Assembly: GCA_963377175.1 (NCBI GenBank)
Contig: CAUJNA010002824.1
Span: 747,475-811,474, forward strand
Direction of reading: 5' to 3'
DNA from: Effrenium voratum
Lineage: Eukaryota; Sar; Dinophyceae; Suessiales; Symbiodiniaceae
DNA length: 64,000 nt
Part shown: positions 29,873 through 36,989 of the stretch, piece by piece
Position numbering within the stretch: position 1 is the stretch's first letter
How the letters are laid out: every line of letters starts with the position of its first letter
The notes under the pieces: model-generated
The model's database searches: none
What the model was told of the DNA's origin: nothing
The model's input: only the letters and a program-made list of their open reading frames with translations
Translations under genes and position numbers: made by a program

Positions 29873-30879
29873 ATGGCAACTACACAAGGGTTAGAATTAA
29901 TAAATCCATATGCAAAATTTGGATTGAAACGACGACCTACTTATGAAGAAATCGCTAATTTAATAGGCGAAAATGATTTAATAACGGGAAAACTACCTAA
30001 TAGAGATGCTACATTTTTCAAAGCAAGTCCTCAGGGTAGTTTTTTTGATGGAAGCGACCATTTAGAATTATTGAAAGACCAAGAGATGAGAATATTAGAC
30101 AGACAAATGAGAGAGGCAATGATGAAACAAGAAGCACGTAGAAACGGGCATACTTATGCAGTTCACAAAATGAATGCAGAAACACCTGTCCAAGCAAACG
30201 CTGATGCGATAAATGATGAATATGATTTTTCCACACCACAACAAACGGCAAGACAACACGAGGCAATGGTAGATACACAATTACAAGATATAGCAACTGC
30301 AACAAAGCGGAAAGCGGAAGAAGTAGGCAGAGCGATGGCATCAAATTTAAGAGAGATGGGCGGAACATTATTTCATAGAATGGTGGCAAACAGACAATCA
30401 GCACCAACAGAACCACGACAAGCGCCAGCAGGTAGAGCAGTAGCAGACGACCAGCAAACAATGCGCGTAGAAGATGTTGAACACCATCTCAAGCAGTAGA
30501 TGACAATTTTGACGCGACACCAGTTCAACAAGCAACAGGAGCATCAAGCCCAACAGCCCAACCACCACCATTGCCAATGACGCCATTATTTAAAACAACA
30601 ATAGATAATACTATTAGTCCCGCTTACTGGAAAGACAACCCTAATTTAACAGTAAATGATATTAAATTTCAATTTTATTTAAGAGGAATTCAAGTGCCAG
30701 AAGAAAGCGAAATACAAGAAGAATTGAAACACAAAGGCAGAGGCAAGGCGAGAACATACAAAGAATATTTAACAGATATGATTTTAGACACTATTGATAA
30801 TGGCGGGTGGATAGTAAATTTAGGCAAAGGTAGAATAGAAGAACTCAAGGCAAGTTTTAAAGGTAAAGGAAAGAAATAA
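29873..30879 (+). CDS. Virion-block protein, two-part (one frameshift)
   Basis: Frames 29873-30499 and about 30475-30879 form about 335 residues. The N-terminal part holds KRRPTYEEIANLIGEND and NRDATFFKASPQGSFFDG and a long helix. A Pro/Gln/Ala-rich linker follows, then a C-terminal domain with FKTTIDNTISPAYWKDNP. The outer-PLV gene at 41301-42292 matches both ends in the same order, so this is one protein and not two. The function is unknown. The linker and helix suggest a structural or tethering virion protein. Confidence 0.65.
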
Positions 30880-30895
30880 TATATAAATAATTATA

Positions 30896-31699
30896 ATGAT
30901 AATATTAACTAAAAACATACTGAAAAGAAAGAAGCAGAAATTCAATGATAAATATGATGACGACAGTTTTACAATACATAACCTAACAAAACCAAACACA
31001 CCAACAACAACACAACCACCGAAATTGATGAAAAAGGGCATACCGAGAGAATTTATTGACATTGCAACCAACACAGATACAATCGCCACAGAAACCAGAC
31101 AGACTGACGAAAAGTTATACAATGATGCAAATCAGCAATTAAATATGACATTTGAAGCGTTTAAGGTAAAGGAAAACCAAGACAATATGTTTAAAATAAT
31201 GCTTAAAAACTTTTGGCACAACACACACAAGAGAAATGAACCAACAAGAACACAAGCAACACAAACACTGAAAAACCAACGCGACGCGATGGTGTCAGCC
31301 TTTACTAAAATGCTCGACAACAACAAACCGCCAGAACCACCGCCAAAGAAACCACCAGATGAGGATGACAGCGATGAAGAAGAAAAGAAGTTCAAACTGA
31401 CAAAAATGATAGAAATAATGCTACACAACGGCGCTACAGTAGCAGATATCATATTAAACTTATCGCACAGCGCAATTGCAACAACTATAAATATCGCAGA
31501 TTTAGTCAATCAAATAACAGCAGGAAATGCACAAGCTAGCAGTAGTTCTTCTAATGAAATTATTAGTGTTCATAGTTCTCCACCTGTTACTGTCCATAGT
31601 TCTTCATCTGAAAGTCCAACAGAAATACCAGCACCAACTGAAGACGAAGAAGAAGAAGAAAACCAACATTTCAATTTTGAAAAATTAAAATCTAAATAA
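30896..31699 (+). CDS. Virion-block protein with hydrophobic segment
   Basis: 267 residues. A basic start (ILKRKKQKFNDKYDDD) leads into a Thr/Pro-rich stretch, a charged middle with PPEPPPKKPPDEDDSDEEEKK, then a moderately hydrophobic segment (EIMLHNGATVADIILNLSHSAIATTINIADLV, about residues 178-210) and a Ser-rich, acidic tail. No family was recognised. It is collinear with the outer gene at 40434-41279, which is also charged and serine-rich; homology there is unproven. Confidence 0.6.
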   Translation: MIILTKNILKRKKQKFNDKYDDDSFTIHNLTKPNTPTTTQPPKLMKKGIPREFIDIATNTDTIATETRQTDEKLYNDANQQLNMTFEAFKVKENQDNMFKIMLKNFWHNTHKRNEPTRTQATQTLKNQRDAMVSAFTKMLDNNKPPEPPPKKPPDEDDSDEEEKKFKLTKMIEIMLHNGATVADIILNLSHSAIATTINIADLVNQITAGNAQASSSSSNEIISVHSSPPVTVHSSSSESPTEIPAPTEDEEEEENQHFNFEKLKSK

Positions 31700-31710
31700 T
31701 ATTATATATA

Positions 31711-31920
31711 ATGGGTATTGGTCAAAGTAAAAATAATGAAAATAATAGTTTGGAAGACATTAAGAATTTAAGTATAGATGAAAAAACACGAGCAGACACT
31801 TTAATTATTAAATCTCTTCAAGAATGTGTGGCACGAATTGAAAAACTAGAGAAAGAAAAATCTGACAAATTAATATATAAACTTCCTGCTTTACAATTTT
31901 GCAATGCTTCGTTAATTTAA
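31711..31920 (+). CDS. Small protein with N-myristoylation-type start
   Basis: 69 residues starting MGIGQSKN, which fits the M-G-x3-S signal for N-terminal myristoylation. An amphipathic helix with coiled-coil character follows (ECVARIEKLEKEKSDKL). A TATATA run directly precedes the ATG. It may anchor to host or virion membrane. This is a prediction from the motif only. Confidence 0.6.
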   Translation: MGIGQSKNNENNSLEDIKNLSIDEKTRADTLIIKSLQECVARIEKLEKEKSDKLIYKLPALQFCNASLI

Positions 31921-31949
31921 ATTAATAATATTAACATATAATAATATTA

Positions 31950-32183
31950 TTAATTGCTATCATAATCTGTCATTTTATCCTCTGGTATTGTTGTTGAAGT
32001 AGTACTACTTATATCATCTATTAAATCTTCTTCGTCAACAAAATTATTTTGAAATCTTAATAATTCCTCGTCTGTTGCCCTTCTTTTCAACACTTTATAA
32101 AGTTTATGTATCCAAGAATTAGTATGAAAATTATAATTACCTCTACGATAAAATCCACCACATCTACATAGTTTCATTGACAT
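31950..32183 (-). CDS. Small zinc-motif protein, convergent with virion block
   Basis: 77 residues. The N-terminal CRCGGFYRRGNYNFHTNSWIH gives C-x-C and two histidines for a compact zinc site. The rest is acidic, with a Ser/Thr-rich end. It lies between the rightward virion genes and the leftward ATPase, on the ATPase strand. Confidence 0.55.
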   Translation of the reverse strand: MSMKLCRCGGFYRRGNYNFHTNSWIHKLYKVLKRRATDEELLRFQNNFVDEEDLIDDISSTTSTTIPEDKMTDYDSN

Positions 32184-32213
32184 ATTATTATATTATATTA
32201 AATTAGAATATCT

Positions 32214-32978
32214 TTATTCATCATTCGTAATTTGAAACGCCTGTTCAAATCTGATATGAAACATTTTGTTAATGTCTTTAGCATTCATATTCACGTAGAA
32301 GAAACTATAAGGTGCGTCATTAACGGCTTGATGATACATATCTAATAATTGCTGTTTATCAACAATGGCGCTATTTTCTTCAATAAAACTCATTAACTCA
32401 CTTGCATTTTTCAACCTAAAAATATATAATGAACTGGCATTTAAACGAATGATAGGCGCTAAAACATTATATTTTTGTGTTGAACAAATTACACTTACTG
32501 CATCGTGCCTGCCTCTTGTAAATAATCCATGTAATAATTTACTATATCTAACAAATTTAGGATCGTCTGCGTGGTCATCTATAACGATTAATATTGAATG
32601 CAGTTTCTTTATCTTTTTAGATTTCATATAATTAATTATTTTCTTCTGTCTTTCAATTACATTTTCTAAATCACTTGGATTATAATTATCAAAATATATT
32701 TGTTCTTTTTCATCATCTACGTGCAATTCATCCCTGATGTATTTTTTAACTTCTGTAAAAGTTGGGTCATTATGAACGCTGGGGGAAAATATAAATATTC
32801 TTGCAAATGAATTTCTATAAACATTTAAAATAAGATTCTGAACTAAAACTGTTTTGCCTCCCGTCGAACTCGCAACTATAATACTTCTAAATGGTAATTT
32901 TGGCACGTGCTCATATTTGGATTGTTTGAATTCATATTCAGTTATGTTTATTGGTTTTATTATTGGGACATCTGTCAT
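32214..32978 (-). CDS. Genome-packaging ATPase (A32/FtsK-HerA type)
   Basis: An intact 254-residue protein. Walker A is SSTGGKT (about residue 38), Walker B is HSILIVIDDHADD (about 128), and FARIFIFSPSVHNDPTF is the usual strand between them. VICSTQKYNVLAPIIRLNASSLYIFRLK carries the sensor region. This is the PLV/NCLDV packaging ATPase that pumps DNA into the capsid. It begins MTDVPIIKPINITEYEF, like other PLV ATPases. The intact frame contrasts with the broken capsid and penton genes and supports recent integration. Confidence 0.9.
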   Translation of the reverse strand: MTDVPIIKPINITEYEFKQSKYEHVPKLPFRSIIVASSTGGKTVLVQNLILNVYRNSFARIFIFSPSVHNDPTFTEVKKYIRDELHVDDEKEQIYFDNYNPSDLENVIERQKKIINYMKSKKIKKLHSILIVIDDHADDPKFVRYSKLLHGLFTRGRHDAVSVICSTQKYNVLAPIIRLNASSLYIFRLKNASELMSFIEENSAIVDKQQLLDMYHQAVNDAPYSFFYVNMNAKDINKMFHIRFEQAFQITNDE

Positions 32979-33240
32979 AGTTGATATTAAAGAAATATAG
33001 AAAATTATATTTAAAAATTAACTTGTAATTAATATTAAATGGAACATCATTATGTTATGAGTGGCGGTGAATAACATAATGGAACAGGTTTTCCATTGCT
33101 TCAATCAATAAGCATTGAAGATAATTAGTTTTGTGTCTTGCTCGCGTGTGCAATGAAAACCCAAGTGCTGTGCCCCACCAATATTCTATTATGCATGAAA
33201 ATAATAAGATTAATTAGAATAATTTATCTTATTATTTAAT
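32979..33240. other. Intergenic region of higher GC with possible structure
   Basis: It has no convincing gene, only an 11-codon frame at about 33040. From 33070 to 33190 GC rises above neighbouring spacers. CTTCAAT-N8-ATTGAAG forms a hairpin (about 33098-33119), and the region ends in TGTGCCCCACCA. It could be a small structured RNA. Confidence 0.4.
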
Positions 33241-33429
33241 ATGGATAGAAGTTATTCAGATTATATTGATATAATAGATGAAGTAGAGAATATAGAACAA
33301 GTAATAATAACTGACAATAAAATTAAAAAATGCTGTTATTATTCATTAGAATTAATAAAATTAGGAATACAATATATCAAAAATAAAAATGTAAATATTA
33401 ATATAAATGGGAAAAAAGAAAAAGAGTAA
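33241..33429 (+). CDS. Small PLV protein
   Basis: 62 residues with an acidic first half and a lysine/asparagine-rich end. It overlaps the next gene by 23 bp. No family was recognised. Being packed tightly with the following gene makes it plausible. Confidence 0.45.
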   Translation: MDRSYSDYIDIIDEVENIEQVIITDNKIKKCCYYSLELIKLGIQYIKNKNVNININGKKEKE

Positions 33430-33739
33430 ATCAAATTCAATACTAGATAATGAAAGACCAATGCCAGATATTGAAGCTCGGAAAGAAACAACAGTAAGTG
33501 TTAAATCATTAGGTGTGTGTAAAGAAATAAAATGTGATAAATGTAATCATATTATGAACTTTCAAAATGAATTAATAGTAGATAAAAAAGGCGGTGTTAA
33601 TATTAAATGTATTCCGTGTATGTTATCAGTCAAGAAGAAAGACCAAGAAATGAGTGTAGTGAAGAAGAAGGACGGAGATATGACAATAGAAACAAATGAC
33701 CATTTAGTCAATGTTAGTTTTAATAGGGTAATAACATAG
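33407..33739 (+). CDS. Zinc-ribbon-like PLV protein
   Basis: 110 residues beginning MGKKKKSKSN, a strongly basic start that could also suit myristoylation. KCDKCNHIMNF and, about 28 residues later, KCIPC form a C-x2-C/C-x2-C zinc ribbon. The C-terminus is lysine-rich. A transcription-factor-like or nucleic-acid-binding role is possible; no specific family was identified. Confidence 0.6.
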   Translation: MGKKKKSKSNSILDNERPMPDIEARKETTVSVKSLGVCKEIKCDKCNHIMNFQNELIVDKKGGVNIKCIPCMLSVKKKDQEMSVVKKKDGDMTIETNDHLVNVSFNRVIT

Positions 33740-33761
33740 TATTTAAAGAGTAGATTTTACA
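33738..33761 (+). promoter_or_regulatory. Relaxed PLV early-type motif
   Basis: AGTATTTAAAGAGTAGATTT, about 70-90 nt upstream of the ATG at 33829. The paralogous site is at 26-49. It is further away than the strict copies, so its role is less certain. Confidence 0.35.
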
Positions 33762-33828
33762 TTAAATCAATTTTATAAATAAATAAATATTTGAATAAAT
33801 AATTATATAAATAAATATATATATAGAA

Positions 33829-34158
33829 ATGTCTGAAGTTGAAAATGATGTTATTGTTGAACTATCAAAGAAGATAATGACAGTTAGTAAAAATGTTAAA
33901 CTGTTGTACGAGATGATAAAAACTATTGACCAGAAACTTGATGCAAAGGCAAACGAACCAAAAGATAACAATGAAGAGAAGGAAAAGATTGACAAAATCT
34001 TTGAAAAGAAAGGGATAGGCAGACCCAGCGGTGATTATGACACGAAGCGTAAAAAATATTGTGATATGTTAAATAAGGGACAAATCAAAAGTCCAAAAGA
34101 ACAAACATTAGAATACTATAAGATTATTAAGGAAGATGATAAATATGTATATTTCTAA
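33829..34158 (+). CDS. Small coiled PLV protein
   Basis: 109 residues, nearly identical to the protein at 115-453. Helical N-terminal half, then GIGRPSGDYDTKRKKYC. The last ten residues differ between copies, and the divergence begins exactly where the extra 550-bp block of this copy starts, so an indel changed the end of the gene. Function unknown. Confidence 0.7.
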   Translation: MSEVENDVIVELSKKIMTVSKNVKLLYEMIKTIDQKLDAKANEPKDNNEEKEKIDKIFEKKGIGRPSGDYDTKRKKYCDMLNKGQIKSPKEQTLEYYKIIKEDDKYVYF

Positions 34159-34188
34159 AACATTATCTAAATCATTCTAATAAACAAT

Positions 34189-34350
34189 ATGAATTTATTA
34201 GAAATATTTTCAGGCAGTGGTTCTGTTGGAACGACTGCCATCAAAAACTAAAGCAGAATGGGGGGATAATTATGTAATACATAAGCAGGAAGATTTATAC
34301 AAAATACCTGCTGAATTGATTTGTGAGATTTTGACGAGTTTGATGGACTA
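34189..34350 (+). pseudogene. Remnant of a SAM-dependent DNA methyltransferase
   Basis: An ATG-started frame reads NLLEIFSGSGSVGTTAIKN before a stop. LEIFSGSGSVG is the SAM-binding motif I of DNA methyltransferases. A following frame up to about 34350 is open but unrecognised. The rest of the gene is missing. It lies in the block absent from the copy at 1-987, so the block may once have carried a methyltransferase gene. Confidence 0.55.
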
Positions 34351-34417
34351 AGGAATTTGAGTTTCTGGCACCAAAATGAGCCCTCATGAGGAATTGTGCT
34401 CTTTACCCTGATTTCAA

Positions 34418-34545
34418 TGGTACGCTACCATAGTTTCAATGGTACGCTACCCTAGGTAAACTACCATGGTTTCAATGGTACGCTACCCTAGGTAAACTAC
34501 CATGGTTTCAATGGTACGCTACCATGGTTTCAATGGTAAGATTTC
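34418..34545 (+). repeat. Tandem repeat of CAATGGTACGCTACC units
   Basis: Five copies of TTTCAATGGTACGCTACC separated by CTAGGTAAACTACCATGG or a shortened form. The units contain near-palindromes (TACCATGGTTTCAATGGTA, CCTAGG). It lies directly after the methyltransferase remnant. Confidence 0.85.
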
Positions 34546-34701
34546 AAGGATACATTTGACACATACTTATTATTTTAACCCATAAACCTTACAATAAAAA
34601 CATTGTAAAATTTATGATTTGAAATTATGTTGGTAATAAATTTTAAGTTGATAATAATTAAAGTTTATTAATGATTTAATTTAATAATGATTATTCAATA
34701 T
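34546..34701. other. A/T-rich spacer
   Basis: No gene was recognised. The early-type motif for the terminal gene begins at its right edge, where the similarity to the copy at 1-987 resumes. Confidence 0.4.
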
Positions 34702-34730
34702 TTCTTGTAACAAAGTATTTAAAGAAATAC
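34702..34730 (+). promoter_or_regulatory. PLV early-type promoter motif
   Basis: TTCTTGTAACAAA then GTATTTAAAGAAATA, ending about 25 nt before the ATG at 34755, the same as at 465-493. Confidence 0.75.
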
Positions 34731-34754
34731 TAATTATATATATTAATCGAAATA

Positions 34755-35381
34755 ATGCTATTCAATTATAACAACTGTAAAAACTGTAAAATCAATAAAA
34801 GGGATACATTCACTTTAAGACAGAAAATGCCAATTGAAATTTGTTATATTATTAGTAATTATTACCCACATTGCGCCAAGTGTTCTAATATGATATCACA
34901 GGAAGAACAGTTTATTCATAGAATAAAAGCACTATATGGAGATGGTTTAAGCAAAATAGAATATCAATTACGCTGGTTTTCAAAGCACAACAACAAACCT
35001 CTCACATATGATTTTATATTGGATGATGACAGGGTATTGAAGAAAGAAATTGACAAATTATTTGACGCGGTTGATGTGAAAAAAAGCTTTACAGATAAAC
35101 AGTGCCGATTAGCCATAAAATCATTTGCTAAAAAAAACTTGCTCCTCATTCATTGTGTGCTTGAAAATTTTTACAACAAACAAAATGCAAGACGAGTTCC
35201 AGATTATTGTATTGAATATTTAATGACACCATACAAATTTAGAAATAACTATTATCATCCAATAAACATACTTATGATATTTTTGAAAGGATACATTTTT
35301 GCTTTGCTTGGAGATGATATTATTTATATTGATGAAGATGATGTGAATAATTATGTTTATGAGATATTTCATTTTGAATGA
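34755..35381 (+). CDS. Right-terminal zinc-motif PLV protein
   Basis: An intact protein of 208 residues. N-terminal NNCKNCK and, about 25 residues on, ICYIISNYYPHCAKC form the two-pair cysteine module shared with 14374 and 21094. The C-terminal half is hydrophobic/aromatic (NILMIFLKGYIFALLGDDIIYI), possibly a buried helix. The stop codon lies inside the first bases of the right terminal repeat. Together with the left-terminal gene it makes the two ends symmetrical: related genes pointing outwards. A copy cut by the gap is at 518. Confidence 0.8.
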   Translation: MLFNYNNCKNCKINKRDTFTLRQKMPIEICYIISNYYPHCAKCSNMISQEEQFIHRIKALYGDGLSKIEYQLRWFSKHNNKPLTYDFILDDDRVLKKEIDKLFDAVDVKKSFTDKQCRLAIKSFAKKNLLLIHCVLENFYNKQNARRVPDYCIEYLMTPYKFRNNYYHPINILMIFLKGYIFALLGDDIIYIDEDDVNNYVYEIFHFE

Positions 35382-35784
35382 ACCAGACCTTGCCCATAAT
35401 ATGTCTACAAAATTTGTGATAAAATTTATTGTACAATAATTTATCATAATTTTTGGAATAATATTTTTTGAAAATTTATTTTTTATTTTTTTTGTAAAAT
35501 TTATTTTTTTTTTATTTTTTTTGTAAAATTTATTTTTTTAATTTATTTTTTAAAATTTATATTTTTTTTGAAAATTTATTTTTTAAAATTTATATTTTAA
35601 AATTTATTTTTTAAAATTTCTTTTTTAAAATATGGATGAACTTACTAGGAAATTACCTGCTTTAAAATGTTGATTTTTGAAAATGTGCTGTTTGAGGTGC
35701 TGTTTTAAAATGTTGCTGAAAGTGTGGGGGGGGTCCCAGGATTTTTTATAGAAAAAAGATGGGCAAGGTCTGGTCTAACTAACT
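35376..35784 (-). repeat. Right terminal inverted repeat of the inner PLV
   Basis: Reverse complement of 13974-14368. It has an extra AACT at the outer end (AACTAACT instead of one copy), probably slippage at insertion, after which the TCCAC duplication follows. The G run near 35730 is the C run of the left copy. Confidence 0.95.
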
Positions 35785-35789
35785 TCCAC
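35785..35789 (+). repeat. Right target-site duplication of the inner PLV
   Basis: TCCAC, matching 13969-13973. Confidence 0.7.
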
Positions 35790-36454
35790 TAGCTGCTCTG
35801 GCAAACCTCTTCTGCAATCTTCCAGCCTCTGTGTGCTCATCTTGAACTTTCTCCTTGCAACTGCCCAAGCTTCTGCTTCTGAGGCTGAGACTCTTCCAGA
35901 ATCATTTGAATCTCTTCACTAAGCTTCATCTTCTGAAAGGCAAAAAGCTCTTGCTTCCTGGAAGGATCTGTCTCCTTCTTCCTGTTGCTAAACTGCCCAC
36001 CTGCAGTTCCTCTACGCTCTTCCAGAACTGGAGGCCTGCCACCTTGTCTGCCTGCCACAGCTTCTTCTGGGTCTTCTTTCTCCAGCTCTGCTAGCTTCTG
36101 GAGGTAAGCTGACATCACTAGTGCAGCTTCTTTCTGCAGCTTGCTCTGCTGCTGCCTCTGGTATGGAACTACCCTGTTAGATAGCACAGGCCCTATCTCC
36201 TTGGCTTGCTGCTCTGGTGTTCCAAAAAACTTCTTTACGCTGAACTGTTTCTTCTCTAAGCTAGCTGGGCTGGGGCTGGGTGCAAGCTGGCTGGAAGCTA
36301 AGGACTCTGTCGGGCTTGCTGTCACCTGAAGCGGTGTTGTCGGGCTGGCCACACCTTTGGTTTTCTTGTTGTTTGGTGATTGAAAACCTTCTAAGCTCTT
36401 TCTTGCAAAGCTGTCCTGTGTTGAAGCTTTTGCTGCAGGCAGCCTTAGAAACAT
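35785..36454 (-). pseudogene. Transposase-like gene of the host transposon, N-terminal part
   Basis: A minus-strand frame of 205 residues (MFLRLPAAKAS...) rich in Ser, Pro, Lys and Gln, then through a shift to RFARAASG at the PLV boundary. KKFFGTPEQQAKEIGPVL and GRQGGRPPVLEERR are notable, the latter an AT-hook-like basic stretch. It is cut at 35785 by the PLV, and the coding sense resumes at 13973. I take it as the N-terminal region of the transposase, though a second ORF of the element is possible. Confidence 0.45.
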
Positions 36455-36459
36455 CGAGA

Positions 36460-36960
36460 AATCAAAAGAAGGTGTCCAAAATCAAAAAAACATTGAGAAT
36501 TCGAAAGAAACCATCCAAAATCAAAAAAAACATCGAGAAATCGAAAGATTTTGTCCAAAACCGAAAGAAACCTCGAGAAATCGAAAAAAACCAAAAAAAC
36601 CAATCTGGCCAACAGAATGTTTAGAATCTTTGGTTTTTTCGTTTTTTTTTTCGATTTCTCGAGGTTTTTTTTGGTTTTGGACAAAATCTTTCGATTTCTC
36701 GATGTTTTTTCGGTTTTGGGACAGGAGCCTGACATCTGCAAGGGGGGTAAGGTGGAGAACTGTTTGCATGATACCAGCACATTGTCCCAGAATCTTTCGA
36801 TTTCTCGATGTTTTTTTCGGTTTTGGACAGGAGCCTGACATCTGCAAGGGGGGGTAAGGTGGAGAACTGTTTGCATGATACCAGCACATTGTCCCAGAAT
36901 CCTTTTTTTTCCTCGGTTTTGGCCAGAATGCAGCAAAATTAGGTGTGTGCAAAAACCCAA
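36460..36960. repeat. Sub-terminal tandem and inverted repeats of the host transposon
   Basis: Two direct copies of about 113 bp (about 36680-36790 and 36792-36905) share TCTTTCGATTTCTCGATG, CAGGAGCCTGACATCTGCAA and GGTGGAGAACTGTTTGCATG. In addition 36528-36597 is inverted at 36632-36702 around TCGAGAAATCGAAA, making a long hairpin. Short TCGAGAAATCGAAAG units also recur at 36460-36530. Such sub-terminal arrays often bind transposase. Confidence 0.75.
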
Positions 36961-36981
36961 CGCTCACAGGGTCCCTTTCTG

Positions 36982-36989
36982 TATTTTTT
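36982..36989 (+). repeat. Right target-site duplication of the host transposon
   Basis: TATTTTTT, identical to 12972-12979. Confidence 0.85.

Larger units (their letters stand above)
13974..35784. mobile_element. Inner Polinton-like virus, nearly complete (about 21.8 kb)
   Basis: It is bounded by almost identical terminal inverted repeats of about 400 bp and a TCCAC target duplication. It encodes the PLV hallmark set: major capsid protein, penton-like protein, A32/FtsK-type packaging ATPase and integrase, plus a polymerase-helicase fusion, GIY-YIG nuclease, fibre and lipase. AT content is far above the host flanks. The near-identity of the ends suggests recent insertion. Frameshifts in several large genes mean it is either freshly dead or sequenced with homopolymer errors. 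I saw no adenovirus-type cysteine protease. Confidence 0.93.
12980..36981 (-). mobile_element. Host DNA transposon (hAT-like ends) carrying the inner PLV
   Basis: The left end GAGAGGGGGACCC... and the reverse complement of the right end CAGAAAGGGACCC... align over about 37 bp (GGGACCC, AGCG, TGGG, TTTT in common) as imperfect inverted repeats. They are flanked by an 8-bp duplication, TATTTTTT. Size and end sequence (CAG start, 8-bp duplication) fit the hAT superfamily, but the transposase itself was not firmly assigned. Without the PLV the element is about 2.2 kb. It interrupts the outer polymerase gene and is interrupted in turn at 13969-35789. Confidence 0.75.

Noticed and set aside
34418..34545. 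CRISPR-like array
   Set aside because: Units are too short and the spacers are repeats of each other; no cas genes, and the setting is eukaryotic/viral.
36445..36967. Lysine/arginine-rich minus frames near the transposon right end
   Set aside because: Translation of the TCGAGAAATCGAAAG repeats; internal repetition is DNA-level.
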